The notes: generated by a model not told the origin, from the letters alone. Positions 16,998 through 25,692 are shown, counted from the first letter of the stretch. The stretch: 56,301 bases of DNA from Clostridiales bacterium (GCA_015055725.1 SVHO01000007.1:1-56301); one strand, 5' to 3'. Numbers and translations: made by a program.

Positions 16998-17978
16998 ATG
17001 GCATTAGTAAACTCAAAGAAAATGTTTGAAATGGCTTATAAGAACGGCTATGCAATCGGTGCTTTCAACGTGAACAACATGGAAATCGTTCAAGGCATCA
17101 CCGAAGCGTGCAAAGAAGAAAACGCACCTGTTATTCTTCAAGTTAGTAAGGGCGCAAGGGCTTATGCTAACCACACTTATTTAGTTAAGTTGGTTGAAGC
17201 AGCAGTTGCTGAATGCCCCGATATTCCAATCGTTTTGCACCTTGACCACGGCCCCGACTTTGAAACTTGCAAAGCTTGTATCGACGGCGGTTTCACTTCG
17301 GTTATGATTGACGGCAGTCACCTTCCCTTTGAAGAAAACGTTGCACTCACCAAAAAAGTTGTTGATTACGCTCACGAACGCGGTGTGACCGTTGAAGGCG
17401 AACTTGGAACTTTGGCTGGTATTGAAGACGACGTTAAGGTTGAACACGGTGCTGAAAGTTATACCAAACCTGAAGAAGTTGTTGAATTCGTTAAGAGAAC
17501 GGGCGTTGACAGTTTAGCAATCGCTATCGGAACTTCTCACGGCGCATATAAGTTCAAACCCGAACAATGCACCAGAAACGAAGAAGGCATTTTAGTTCCC
17601 CCTGCACTTCGCTTTGATATCTTAGAAGCAGTTGCAAAAGAACTTGGTGACTTCCCAATCGTATTGCACGGTTCTTCTTCAGTTCCTCAAGATTACGTTA
17701 AAATGGTAAACGATAACGGCGGTAAAATGCCTGACGCTATCGGCGTACCCGAAGAACAACTCCGCAAAGCAGCAACTTTATCAGTTTGCAAAATCAACAT
17801 CGACTCTGACCTTCGCCTTGCTATGACGGGTACTATCCGTAAATTCTTCAACGAAAAACCCGACAAGTTTGACCCCAGAGAATATCTCAAACCCGCACGC
17901 GCAAACATCAAAGAACTCGTTAGACATAAACTTAGAAACGTTCTTGGTTGCGCAGGCAAAGCAGACGAATGCAAATAA
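16998..17978 (+). CDS. fba: Class II fructose-bisphosphate aldolase
   Basis: A 326-residue zinc-dependent aldolase of glycolysis and gluconeogenesis. Zinc and substrate motifs are HLDHGPDFE, MIDGSHLPFEENV, GELGTLAG, AIGTSHGAYKF and VLHGSSSVP; KINIDSDLR closes the phosphate site. TTGGAGG lies seven bases before the ATG at 16998, so the longer frame from 16983 is rejected. It is a single-gene unit between its own promoter and a perfect hairpin. Confidence 0.97.
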   Translation: MALVNSKKMFEMAYKNGYAIGAFNVNNMEIVQGITEACKEENAPVILQVSKGARAYANHTYLVKLVEAAVAECPDIPIVLHLDHGPDFETCKACIDGGFTSVMIDGSHLPFEENVALTKKVVDYAHERGVTVEGELGTLAGIEDDVKVEHGAESYTKPEEVVEFVKRTGVDSLAIAIGTSHGAYKFKPEQCTRNEEGILVPPALRFDILEAVAKELGDFPIVLHGSSSVPQDYVKMVNDNGGKMPDAIGVPEEQLRKAATLSVCKINIDSDLRLAMTGTIRKFFNEKPDKFDPREYLKPARANIKELVRHKLRNVLGCAGKADECK

Positions 17979-18000
17979 TCTTAAATATAAGATAAACAAA

Positions 18001-18034
18001 AAAATCCTTAACCACTCAGGTTAAGGATTTTTTA
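18001..18034. terminator. Bidirectional terminator after fba
   Basis: AAAATCCTTAACC (18001-18013), ACTCA loop, GGTTAAGGATTTT (18019-18031), then T. It serves fba and the converging aminotransferase-like gene. Confidence 0.9.
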
Positions 18035-18039
18035 ACGTT

Positions 18040-19224
18040 TTACATTGTTTCTAAAATTTTAAGAACTTCAACAATTTCTTTTATTGCTTTATCCATTTGC
18101 GCTTCCGTGTGCGTTGCAGTATAACTTGTGCGAAGCAATGCTTGACCAACGGGTGTTGCAGGAGAAACAACGGGGTTAACGTAAACACCGCGTTCAAACA
18201 ACATTTTGCACGCGATAAACGCTTTTGCATCTTCATAAACGTATATTGGAATAATAGGTGTTTGGCTTTCAATAATGTTTATGTTATTCTTTTTAAGCCC
18301 TTCTCTCATATAATTGCTTATGTAGTGAAGGTTTTTAATTCTTTGTGGTTCGCGTTTAATAATTTCAAGAGCCTTTCTTGCACAAGCAACGTTGGACGGG
18401 GTTATACTTGCACAGAAAATAAACGGGCGGGAAACGTGGCGAACGTATTCACAAACTTCTTTTTTACTTGCCATATAACCACCGAGTGAAGCAAGCGACT
18501 TTGAGAACGTTCCCATATAAATATCAACTTCGTCTTCCAAACCGAAATGTTCTGCCGTTCCCCTACCGTGTTCGCCCAAAACGCCTAAGCCGTGAGCATC
18601 GTCAACCATAACGCGTGCGCCGTATTTTTTAGCGAGTTTAACTATTTCAGGCAACTTGCAAATTTCACCACTCATTGAGAACACGCCGTCCGTGACGATT
18701 AAAGCACCGCTCTTTTCAAAATCAATGCTTTTTAACTGCCTTTCCAAGTCTTCCATATCAGAGTGATTATAACGGAGCATTTTTGCAAAAGATAATCTGC
18801 AACCGTCGTAAATACTTGCATGGTTTTCTTTATCGCATAGAATATAATCAGTTCTGCCTGCTATTGCACTTATTATACCCAAATTGCTTTGGAAACCCGT
18901 TGAAAAAGTGACAACGTCTTCCTTGTTCAAAAATTCAGCAAGTTCTTTTTCGAGTTCAACGTGTGCGGTAAGCGTGCCGTTCAAGAATCTACTGCCCGAG
19001 CACCCACTTCCATATTGTTCAAGAGCCTTAACGCCCGCTTCTATAACTTCGGGGTGAGAAGTAAGCCCTAAATAGTTGTTAGAGCCTATCATTATGATGT
19101 CTTTACCTTCCATAACGACTTCTGGCCCTTGTTTAGAATTGAGTTGGTGAAAATATGGATAAATATTTTGTTCTTTAGCCATTTTCACGTTGTCAAGACT
19201 GCCACACTTCTTAAATAAATCCAT
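18040..19224 (-). CDS. Alpha-oxoamine synthase, serine palmitoyltransferase-like
   Basis: A 394-residue PLP enzyme of the alpha-oxoamine synthase family, which condenses an amino acid with an acyl-CoA. PLP contacts are HAS (stacking His), VDDAHGLG and the Schiff-base Lys in GTFSKS. N-terminal IYPYF, GSNNYLGLT, GSGCSGSRFLNGT and FSKSLASLGGY resemble Bacteroides serine palmitoyltransferase (from memory) more than E. coli Kbl, which has GTLGKALGGASGG at the lysine. Kbl or BioF activity remains possible; no threonine dehydrogenase or biotin gene is nearby. AAAGGAG precedes the ATG. Confidence 0.8.
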   Translation of the reverse strand: MDLFKKCGSLDNVKMAKEQNIYPYFHQLNSKQGPEVVMEGKDIIMIGSNNYLGLTSHPEVIEAGVKALEQYGSGCSGSRFLNGTLTAHVELEKELAEFLNKEDVVTFSTGFQSNLGIISAIAGRTDYILCDKENHASIYDGCRLSFAKMLRYNHSDMEDLERQLKSIDFEKSGALIVTDGVFSMSGEICKLPEIVKLAKKYGARVMVDDAHGLGVLGEHGRGTAEHFGLEDEVDIYMGTFSKSLASLGGYMASKKEVCEYVRHVSRPFIFCASITPSNVACARKALEIIKREPQRIKNLHYISNYMREGLKKNNINIIESQTPIIPIYVYEDAKAFIACKMLFERGVYVNPVVSPATPVGQALLRTSYTATHTEAQMDKAIKEIVEVLKILETM

Positions 19225-19308
19225 ACGAAAAAACTCCTTTCGTTTGAGTTTCGATAGATATATTATACTACAATTAAGCTATAAATGCAAATAAATGCTC
19301 GTTTATAT

Positions 19309-20004
19309 TCAGTTTATAATTCCTCTCTCGCCACCGCGCCTAAAATACTTTAACGTATCTGGCGACGCTTTGCCGTAAAGAATATTATATAGTTTTATAT
19401 TTTCTCTTTCTAGCGCCGATATTCTCGCCTTCAAAAATTCGTTTTCTTTTTGCGTTTTAAGTGCAATTCTTCCAACTAAGCCGTTTATTTCATTTTTAAT
19501 TTTTTCAAACTGTCCGTCGGAAATAACTTCACCTTTTCTATTTTCAACGGCTTTCTCCACGTCTTTACCTTTTTTATGCAATTCGTTAATTATTTCTTTT
19601 ATAAGTTCGGGATTATTTTTAACGGCGTTTCTATATTTGTTTTGAAAGCGTAATGCAGTTTTTGCATCTCCACGGGCAAGTTCCATAATAGCACTTCTAA
19701 CTGAACAACCTTCGCTTTTTGCAATCAAAATTTTTTTAATCAGCGTTCTTTCTTCACACTTGTTAAACTCAACTATTTTACCAACGGAAAGCGGTATCCC
19801 ATCCAAATATTTTTCGCAAAAATCCTTGTCACTAACGCTAATTTTAGCAAGCGCGTAATATAAATTTCTAACCGTGCCTTTTGCCTTTCCGCTCTTTATA
19901 CCGTATTCTTCAAACACGGCGGATAGCGGTTTGTTCTTGCGTATCTTTAAAAGTTCGGCAAGCCCTATAACGTCTTCTTCCCTGTATCCATACATATTTT
20001 TCAT
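19309..20004 (-). CDS. Unknown, predicted helical DNA-binding-like protein
   Basis: A 231-residue protein I do not recognise beyond a general likeness to uncharacterised Clostridia proteins. The N-terminal half is basic and helical, with GKAKGTVRNLYYAL (37-50) looking like a helix-turn-helix or SANT-type unit and SVRSAIMELARGD a second. Residues about 165-210 form a coiled coil (ALKTQKENEFLKARISALE). No membrane or signal segment. It has an AAAGGGG site and is divergent from an unknown gene at 20082 across 77 bp. Confidence 0.65.
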   Translation of the reverse strand: MKNMYGYREEDVIGLAELLKIRKNKPLSAVFEEYGIKSGKAKGTVRNLYYALAKISVSDKDFCEKYLDGIPLSVGKIVEFNKCEERTLIKKILIAKSEGCSVRSAIMELARGDAKTALRFQNKYRNAVKNNPELIKEIINELHKKGKDVEKAVENRKGEVISDGQFEKIKNEINGLVGRIALKTQKENEFLKARISALERENIKLYNILYGKASPDTLKYFRRGGERGIIN

Positions 20005-20040
20005 AAAATTTCCCCTTTGAATTTATTTTCAAACCAATTA

Positions 20041-20068
20041 TTGACATAATAAAATAAAATTATACATA
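20041..20068 (+). promoter_or_regulatory. Promoter of the 20082 gene
   Basis: TTGACA (20041-20046), 16-bp spacer, TACATA (20063-20068). Expected +1 is near 20075, leaving a 7-nt leader with no ribosome site before the ATG. The spacing and -10 are not ideal. Confidence 0.5.
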
Positions 20069-20081
20069 CCTTTTTAACGAT

Positions 20082-21023
20082 ATGTATTTTTATTTTTCAA
20101 GCAATTATCCTGCGGTTATAAAAATTAACGGGATTTTTTACGGCACGTTAGATAGCGTGGTTAAAACTTTAAGAATAGAAGACGACCTTTGCCCTTATAT
20201 TGAAATTTGCTCACTTAAAGGCGACGGCAACGTTAACTTTATTCTAAACCAAGAGTTTTTATCTTGCCCGCACGAATCCGTTTGCGTGACTGACCTAAAA
20301 GGCGGATATCTAATAAAAGTTTTCCAAACGCGTATTAGTTCTGATTTTTCAATTTTAGCGCAAGAAAAATTTGAAAACGCGTTAGTGACCGTTTTTAATG
20401 AAAACGGCTTAAAAATCTCTATCGAAACGACAAACGATTTTTATGCCGAAACGTTAAAAGTTTGCCCCACGAGTGCAAGCATTAAAAAGTTTTTTTGCGA
20501 ACAAAATGAGCTGATTGCCATTTCCTTAATAGCACAAAAAACTTTTTTAAACGTGTATACTCTAAATCCTAAAATTAAAAAGGTTTTCATGCGTGAAGTT
20601 GATGAATATAGTTTAGAAAACGGGCTTGAAACGGTTGAAAACCATAAAGACATCGCGAAACACGTGGTCACTTCTTGTTGGTCGTTTAATGGCGAAAATT
20701 TCACAACAAACAGCACGCGCGTTAAAAAAAGCGAGCATTTTAACCCCGACCTTTTGCCCGATAAAATTATTCCTTACGCCTTTTTAGAAGCCTTGCTAAC
20801 AGGTGATGAAATAAACTGCTTTTTAGGTTCTAACGTTTTAGAAAACGCAGATAAATTACCAGGGTTTTTTGGGAATTTTTTGGGTATTATGCCACCCCCA
20901 ACTTTTAGAAAACGTGAAGAAATAGGGTTATTATATTCTGCGTCTAACAACCGCTATAGCGTTGAATATTATATATTTGACGTTATAGATAGAAAGATTT
21001 GCAATATAAAAAAAGCCGATTAA
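20082..21023 (+). CDS. Unknown protein, 313 residues
   Basis: No family is recognised. The sequence lacks a signal peptide and membrane helices and looks beta-rich for the first 180 residues (YPAVIKINGIFYGTL, SVCVTDLKGGYLIKVF), followed by a more helical part with DLLPDKIIPYAFLEALLTGDE. Cysteines are scattered, not in metal-type pairs. It is translated without a visible Shine-Dalgarno sequence. It shares an upstream region with the helical protein at 19309-20004, which may regulate it. Two hairpins separate it from the next gene. Confidence 0.7.
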   Translation: MYFYFSSNYPAVIKINGIFYGTLDSVVKTLRIEDDLCPYIEICSLKGDGNVNFILNQEFLSCPHESVCVTDLKGGYLIKVFQTRISSDFSILAQEKFENALVTVFNENGLKISIETTNDFYAETLKVCPTSASIKKFFCEQNELIAISLIAQKTFLNVYTLNPKIKKVFMREVDEYSLENGLETVENHKDIAKHVVTSCWSFNGENFTTNSTRVKKSEHFNPDLLPDKIIPYAFLEALLTGDEINCFLGSNVLENADKLPGFFGNFLGIMPPPTFRKREEIGLLYSASNNRYSVEYYIFDVIDRKICNIKKAD

Positions 21024-21037
21024 AAAATCGGCTAAGT
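21014..21037 (+). terminator. Terminator of the 20082 gene
   Basis: AGCCGATT (21014-21021), AAAA, AATCGGCT (21026-21033). The stem overlaps the stop codon and the following T tract is short. Confidence 0.65.
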
Positions 21038-21051
21038 TTAATTTAAAAAAG

Positions 21052-21078
21052 TTAAGGTCGGAAAAATCCGACCTTTAA
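21052..21078 (-). terminator. Terminator of the lipoprotein gene
   Basis: TTAAGGTCGGA / TCCGACCTTTAA stem; on the minus strand it is followed by CTTTTTTAAATT. Confidence 0.85.
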
Positions 21079-21082
21079 TTTA

Positions 21083-21949
21083 TTATTTAATTTTAACGCT
21101 CGTCACTTTTGCAGTTAAGTTGCCGTCTGCATCAACGGGAACTTTAATCACGTAAGGATTATAGCAAGCGAGTTGACCGTTTTCAGATTCGTGAAGGTCG
21201 CTTATGCTATCTTCATTATAATAATCTTTTTCAACACAGTTAAAAGTTAAACCGTGGTTTTGGTCTGCCTTTTCCACGTCATAATCGCCCGTAAAATAAA
21301 TTACGTATTCTTTATAGTGGTCGTCGTCAAAAGCGTCTTCTAAAGCGGTTAAGGTTGCGCTATTAGTTGCACTTGTTAAATCTATTTTACCAAAAATACA
21401 CATCCAACCGTTATATCCAGAAATTGAAGAAGTTGGGATAAACAAAGTGCTTCTTCCAGAATTCATGCTTGGGTCAGCAACGTCATAACTTTGGTCGTCA
21501 AACACGTTCCAGCTTCTCCACAAACCAACTGCACCTTTGGTTGCAGTTAAATTTGAACCCTTTCTTCCGCCATTTTCAAATTCGCCTTTAATCGTTGGTT
21601 TAATATCGTTTTGAACGATTTCACCGTCAACCATTTTAAGGTCACCAAGCATTAATTGATTGGGGAAATCAACGTCACCACCGTCAATAATATAAAAGAA
21701 AGTGTCGTTATAATAGCCTTGCTTAATATACTTTGTGACTGCATCAACCGTTTTAGGTGCAACGTAGCTATATAAATCAATGCTAAATTTTTTATTTTCA
21801 ACTTCTTTAACATCTTCAGAATAGTTGTAAACGCCAACGTTTAATTGAACTTTAACCACGTCTTCTTTACACGCGCTAAGCCCAAAGCAAGAAATGGCAA
21901 CTAAACAAATAGCGAGAACGTTAATAAAAATCTTTTTGATACCTTTCAT
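21083..21949 (-). CDS. Lipoprotein with a diverged cyclophilin-type domain
   Basis: A 288-residue surface lipoprotein: signal peptide (MKGIKKIFINVLAICLVAI) and lipobox LSAC, then a domain resembling cyclophilin peptidyl-prolyl isomerases (KFSIDLYSYVAPKTVDAV, GYYNDTFFYIIDGGD, SSISGYNGWMCIFGKI). The active-site FHR of cyclophilins is replaced (TFFYII), so activity is uncertain. GGAG before the ATG at 21949 gives the start, although the frame extends to 22021. It lies just downstream of the terminated rplJL operon and probably acts outside the membrane. Confidence 0.72.
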   Translation of the reverse strand: MKGIKKIFINVLAICLVAISCFGLSACKEDVVKVQLNVGVYNYSEDVKEVENKKFSIDLYSYVAPKTVDAVTKYIKQGYYNDTFFYIIDGGDVDFPNQLMLGDLKMVDGEIVQNDIKPTIKGEFENGGRKGSNLTATKGAVGLWRSWNVFDDQSYDVADPSMNSGRSTLFIPTSSISGYNGWMCIFGKIDLTSATNSATLTALEDAFDDDHYKEYVIYFTGDYDVEKADQNHGLTFNCVEKDYYNEDSISDLHESENGQLACYNPYVIKVPVDADGNLTAKVTSVKIK

Positions 21950-22113
21950 TTTAATACTCCAAAAGTATTTTAGTTTAATATACTTCTTATTTATTTTAAC
22001 GATTTTTTCTCTTCTTGTCAATGTTTATTGCAACATTACTTGTTAAAACCTTAATTTTTTGCAACTTTTTGCTTTTTATAAACAAAGTTTTAACTTTCAC
22101 CCTTTCAAAGCAC

Positions 22114-22140
22114 AAAAAAAGACATTGCTTTTGCAATGCC
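22114..22140 (-). terminator. Terminator of the ribosomal protein operon
   Basis: GACATTGC (22121-22128), TTTT, GCAATGCC (22133-22140); on the minus strand it is followed by a run of seven T. It ends the operon directly after rplL. Confidence 0.9.
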
Positions 22141-22169
22141 TTTTCTTTTGCGTTTTTTGAATTGTGAAA

Positions 22170-22541
22170 TTATTCAGCAACAACGGTAGCGCCAACTTCT
22201 TTGAAACGAGCAATGATTTTGTCAGCTTCTTCTTTGGTTGCGCTTTCTTTGATAACGCCTTTAGCTTCAACAAGTGCTTTTGCTTCGCCAAGACCCAAAG
22301 AAGTGAATTCACGAACTGCTTTGATAACGTCGATTTTCTTGTCGCCGATTTCTTTAATAGAAACTTTGAATTCGGTTTTTTCTTCAACCGGTGCAGCAGC
22401 AGCCGCAGCGGGAGCAGCAGCAACTGCTACGGGAGCAGCAGCGCTAACGCCAAATTCTTCTTCCAAAGCCTTAACGAGTTCGTTAAGTTCTAAAACCGTC
22501 ATACCTTTAACTTCTTCAATCATTTTTTGAATGTCTGCCAT
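22170..22541 (-). CDS. rplL: 50S ribosomal protein L7/L12
   Basis: A 123-residue stalk protein: N-terminal dimerisation domain ([18 protein letters not shown]), Ala-rich hinge near 40-50, and the C-terminal factor-binding domain ([25 protein letters not shown] pattern). GGAGG before the ATG at 22541 sets the start. It follows rplJ by 80 bp and is the last gene of the unit; rpoB, the usual next gene, is absent. Confidence 0.97.
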   Translation of the reverse strand: MADIQKMIEEVKGMTVLELNELVKALEEEFGVSAAAPVAVAAAPAAAAAAPVEEKTEFKVSIKEIGDKKIDVIKAVREFTSLGLGEAKALVEAKGVIKESATKEEADKIIARFKEVGATVVAE

Positions 22542-22621
22542 TTTTCTATCCTCCATTGATAACTTTTAATTTTAATTTATTATTTATTTTTGCCGTCTAT
22601 CCGGCTGTTTTTAACCCAAAA

Positions 22622-23146
22622 TTATTGAGCTTTTTGTTCAGCAACCGCATTGAGTGCGATAACCAAACTTCTTGGCATAGCGGAGAGCACACCAACGAAA
22701 TTGCTGATAGGTGCTTGCAAAGAACCAAGCATTTTTGCGATAAGTTCTTCTTTGCTGGGCATAGCAGCAAGTGCTTTAACTCCTTCTACGTCTACTTTTC
22801 CGCCGTCAACAAACGCGCTCTTAACAGAAACTTTGCTTTCATATTTTTTAACCGCGTCAATGATAACTTTGGATGCACCGGTTTCGTCTGCACCGAACGC
22901 AACCGAAGTTGGACCGTTCAAGTCATCATCGAAATCAGTAATGCCTAAATCGTTGAATGCACGTTTAATTAAAGTGTTTTTCAAAACTTTGTATTCAACG
23001 TTGTTTTTTCTAAACTCACGACGGAGTTCAGTATCTTCAGCAACGGTAAGACCATCGAACTTAACGAAAACAACTGATTTAGAATTTTGAATTTTTTCTT
23101 TAATGCTTTCAACAACTACTTTTTTTGCTTCAAAATTTGCCGACAT
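22622..23146 (-). CDS. rplJ: 50S ribosomal protein L10
   Basis: A 174-residue L10, the base of the ribosomal stalk and binder of L7/L12 dimers. Typical blocks are VVFVKFDGLTVAEDTELR, EYKVLKNTLIKRA and GPTSVAFG. AAGGAGG before the ATG at 23146 fixes the start. A strong promoter and a 150-nt L10-type leader lie directly upstream, so L10 is expected to repress its own mRNA. Confidence 0.97.
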   Translation of the reverse strand: MSANFEAKKVVVESIKEKIQNSKSVVFVKFDGLTVAEDTELRREFRKNNVEYKVLKNTLIKRAFNDLGITDFDDDLNGPTSVAFGADETGASKVIIDAVKKYESKVSVKSAFVDGGKVDVEGVKALAAMPSKEELIAKMLGSLQAPISNFVGVLSAMPRSLVIALNAVAEQKAQ

Positions 23147-23164
23147 TTTATTACCTCCTTGAAT

Positions 23165-23296
23165 AATATGAAAATGCCCTTGCACACCGAACGGAATACA
23201 AGGGCATAAAGAAACTATACCTTAAAAATATCCGCCTCGGTTGGTCTGCCGAATTAACGACAAGTTAACACCTACTGTCTTGGGCTATTTAGTTTA
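23165..23296 (-). promoter_or_regulatory. L10 leader RNA
   Basis: The leader contains the core strings AGACAGTAGGTG, TTAATTCGGC and CCGAGGCGG characteristic of the L10-binding mRNA leader (Rfam L10_leader). It ends in a hairpin ATGCCCTTG/CAAGGGCAT (23174-23207) with a UUUUC tail that could act as an attenuator before rplJ. Confidence 0.82.
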
Positions 23297-23303
23297 CTTT
23301 GAG

Positions 23304-23332
23304 ATTATAACACTTAATTTAGATATTGTCAA
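23304..23332 (-). promoter_or_regulatory. rplJL promoter
   Basis: Perfect consensus: TTGACA (23332-23327), 17-bp spacer, TATAAT (23309-23304). It abuts the rplA stop codon. Confidence 0.93.
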
Positions 23333-24019
23333 CTAAATTTTAGCGTTAATTTTCACGCCGGGACCCATCGTGCTTGCAAGTGAAACGCTTTTAACGTATT
23401 GACCTTTTGCAGCGGCAGGTTTAGCTTTAACGATTGCTTCCATAAGAGCATCGTAGTTTTCTTTGATTTTTTCTTTACCGAAACTTTTCTTACCGATTGC
23501 GCAGTGAATAATTGCGTTTTTATCAAGTCTATATTCAACTTTACCAGCTTTGGTATCTTTGATAGCCTTAACAACGTCCATCGTGACAGTTCCTGATTTT
23601 GGGTTAGGCATCAAGCCTTTAGGACCTAAAACCTTACCGATACGACCAACCAAACCCATCATATCGGGGGTGGTGATAATAACGTCGTAATCAAACCAGT
23701 TTTCTGATTGGATTTTTTGAATCATTTCTTCTGCACCAACGAAATCTGCACCAGCTTCTTTTGCTTGGTCAGCCTTTTCGCCTTTAGCAAGAACTAAAAC
23801 TTTAACTTCTTTACCAGTTCCGTTAGGGAGAACTAAAACGCCTCTAACTTGTTGGTCTGCTTGTTTGGGGTCAACGCCCAAACGAACGTGAAGTTCGATA
23901 GTTTCGTCAAACTTAGCCTTTGCGGTATCAAGAACCAAACCGATTGCTTCATCAGTTTCGTAAAGTTTGGTTGAGTCAACAGCCTTAACGCTGTCAATAT
24001 ATTTTTTTCCGTGTTTCAT
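23333..24019 (-). CDS. rplA: 50S ribosomal protein L1
   Basis: A 228-residue L1, the 23S rRNA L1-stalk protein and translational repressor. Landmarks are [13 protein letters not shown] at the start, [32 protein letters not shown] and the C-terminal [20 protein letters not shown] precedes the ATG. A stem-loop with the GTGGGA...CCAC signature in the 61-bp gap after rplK is a probable L1-binding site. Confidence 0.97.
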   Translation of the reverse strand: MKHGKKYIDSVKAVDSTKLYETDEAIGLVLDTAKAKFDETIELHVRLGVDPKQADQQVRGVLVLPNGTGKEVKVLVLAKGEKADQAKEAGADFVGAEEMIQKIQSENWFDYDVIITTPDMMGLVGRIGKVLGPKGLMPNPKSGTVTMDVVKAIKDTKAGKVEYRLDKNAIIHCAIGKKSFGKEKIKENYDALMEAIVKAKPAAAKGQYVKSVSLASTMGPGVKINAKI

Positions 24020-24034
24020 TTAAATTTACCTCCC

Positions 24035-24065
24035 GTGGTACGTTCGGGCATTTCTACCCTCCCAC
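24035..24065 (-). promoter_or_regulatory. Candidate L1-binding site before rplA
   Basis: On the minus strand GTGGGAGGG ... CCCGAACG ... CCAC forms two stacked stems with an asymmetric internal loop, overlapping the rplA ribosome site region. The same design occurs before rplK. Confidence 0.65.
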
Positions 24066-24080
24066 TTAAAAATTATGTTC

Positions 24081-24506
24081 TTAGTCTATAACTTCAACGC
24101 CCATGCTTCTTGCAGTACCAGCAATCATGCTAACAGCTGCTTCGATAGAGTTAGCGTTAAGGTCGGGCATTTTGATTTTAGCGATTTCTTCTACTTGTGC
24201 TTTAGTTATCTTAGCAACCTTATTTTTGTTAGGCGCAGCACTTGCGCTTTGGATACCGCACGCCTTTTTAATAAGAACTGGTGCCGGTGGGGTCTTTAAG
24301 ATAAAGGTAAAAGAACGGTCTTGATAAATCGTCATAACAACGGGAATAATAAGACCTGCCTGATCTTGCGTCTTTGCGTTGAATTCTTTGGTAAATCCCG
24401 GGATATTGATACCGTGGGGACCTAACGTAGAACCTACGGGCGGACCGGGTGTTGCCTTGCCTGCGGGCAATTGCAATTTAACGATAGCCGTAACTTTCTT
24501 TGCCAT
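24081..24506 (-). CDS. rplK: 50S ribosomal protein L11
   Basis: A 141-residue L11, part of the GTPase-associated centre. The Pro-rich N-domain ([20 protein letters not shown]) and the C-domain RNA-binding segment ([20 protein letters not shown]) are standard. The frame is open to 24572, but GGAGG before the ATG at 24506 and the exact family length fix the start. nusG lies upstream and rplA downstream, the normal order. Confidence 0.97.
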   Translation of the reverse strand: MAKKVTAIVKLQLPAGKATPGPPVGSTLGPHGINIPGFTKEFNAKTQDQAGLIIPVVMTIYQDRSFTFILKTPPAPVLIKKACGIQSASAAPNKNKVAKITKAQVEEIAKIKMPDLNANSIEAAVSMIAGTARSMGVEVID

Positions 24507-24524
24507 AATTGTTTCCTCCATTTG

Positions 24525-24572
24525 GTGGTGATATCGTTGCGCCAGTGTAAATAGATTTAACGCAACTCCCAC
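24525..24572 (-). promoter_or_regulatory. Candidate L1-binding site before rplK
   Basis: Minus-strand GTGGGAGTTGCG pairs with CGCAACGATATCACCAC: outer GTGG/CCAC and inner GTTGCG/CGCAAC stems around a GA bulge. The architecture matches the copy before rplA and the known L1 autoregulatory motif. Confidence 0.65.
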
Positions 24573-24623
24573 TCTATAACCAACGGCGCTTGCCGTTCGT
24601 TTGCTTATAATAATATATAATGT

Positions 24624-25166
24624 TTATTCTGCTTCAGCAACGCTAACTTTTTTAACTTGAACGAAGTCAAGTTCAACGTCCGTTTTTCTGCCGAACATTT
24701 CAACGTTAACTTTAACCTTTTGGGTTGCCTCGTTAAGTTCGGTGACGATTCCACAGAAAGATTCTATAGGACCAGAAACCACTTGAACGGTGTCTCCAAC
24801 GGTAAAATCGATTTCTAAAGCAACTTCTTCTAACCCCATTCTTGCAACTTCGGTTGCGGTGAGCGGTAAAGGTCTACCTTGAGGGCCAACGAACCCAGTC
24901 ACACCCCTAGTGTTAGTCACCAAATACCAAATGTCGTTAGAATAAATCATTTTTAAAAACACGTAGCAAGGGAATTTTTTTCTTTCGACAACTTTTTTCT
25001 TCCCGTTTGCCTTTTCTTCTAAGGTTTCTTCGGTTGGAATTTTGATTTCGAAGATATTTTCTTGCAAATTGTTGTTTTCTATAAGTTTTTCGAGGCTGTC
25101 TTTCACCATTGCTTCATAGCCGGAATAAGTGTGAATGACATACCATCTACCATTTTCAATAGCCAT
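24624..25166 (-). CDS. nusG: Transcription elongation/antitermination factor NusG
   Basis: A 180-residue NusG. The NGN domain (RWYVIHTYSGYEAMVKDSL, YVFLKM, VTNTRGVTGFVG) is followed by the KOW domain (VGDTVQVVSGPIESFCG). It binds RNA polymerase and modulates pausing and termination. AGGAG precedes the ATG and secE lies ten bases upstream, so both are co-transcribed with rpmG. Confidence 0.97.
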   Translation of the reverse strand: MAIENGRWYVIHTYSGYEAMVKDSLEKLIENNNLQENIFEIKIPTEETLEEKANGKKKVVERKKFPCYVFLKMIYSNDIWYLVTNTRGVTGFVGPQGRPLPLTATEVARMGLEEVALEIDFTVGDTVQVVSGPIESFCGIVTELNEATQKVKVNVEMFGRKTDVELDFVQVKKVSVAEAE

Positions 25167-25176
25167 TTACAAACTC

Positions 25177-25473
25177 CTATCTAATATTTGGCGAAATAAG
25201 TTTCAACAAATTCAACAAACCGTAGTCAAACGCCGTTATAACAACTAAGAAAATAAGAACGACAACGATAACGACGCCCGTTTGCTTAACAACTTTGCCA
25301 AAAGTTGGCCAGTTAACCTTTTTAAGTTCCGAAAAAACGTCTTTAATCTTTGCGCCCATTCTTTTGAAAAAGCCTGGTTTCTTATCTTTTTTCTTTGCTT
25401 TTTTTACTTCTTGTTTGTTTTGGGTTTTTTCAACTTGAACGAAATCACCCTGCGCTTCGGTTTTCTTTTTCAT
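25177..25473 (-). CDS. secE: Preprotein translocase subunit SecE
   Basis: A 98-residue SecE with a long charged N-terminus (Lys-rich, about 1-35), the conserved amphipathic helix (FSELKKVNWPTFGKVVKQT) and a single membrane helix (VVIVVVLIFLVVITAFDYGL). It is the small essential subunit of SecYEG. The position between rpmG and nusG is canonical. Confidence 0.95.
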   Translation of the reverse strand: MKKKTEAQGDFVQVEKTQNKQEVKKAKKKDKKPGFFKRMGAKIKDVFSELKKVNWPTFGKVVKQTGVVIVVVLIFLVVITAFDYGLLNLLKLISPNIR

Positions 25474-25527
25474 TGCGCCTTGCCCCTTAATTTTTTAAGC
25501 CCCTTGGGCTAAATAATCAAGCAAAAA

Positions 25528-25692
25528 TTATTTTGCTTCCTTGTGAGTGGTATGCTTTTTGCAGAATTTGCAATACTTTTGCATTTCTAACCTTTCGGCA
25601 TCGTTCTTTTTGTTTTTAAAAGTATCGTAATTCCTTTGTTTGCACTCCGTACAAGCCAAAGTTATCTTTGCTCTTGCGCCTTTTGCTGCCAT
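25528..25692 (-). CDS. rpmG: 50S ribosomal protein L33
   Basis: A 54-residue L33 with two zinc-type pairs, CTEC and CKFC (the C+ form). GGAAGGTG seven bases before the ATG at 25692 sets the start; the frame runs on to 25713. First gene of the rpmG-secE-nusG-rplK-rplA unit. Confidence 0.95.
   Translation of the reverse strand: MAAKGARAKITLACTECKQRNYDTFKNKKNDAERLEMQKYCKFCKKHTTHKEAK

Noticed and set aside
22164-22556. Overlapping open frames on both strands over rplL
   Set aside because: They arise from the Ala-rich hinge and high codon bias; only the L7/L12 frame has a ribosome site and homology.
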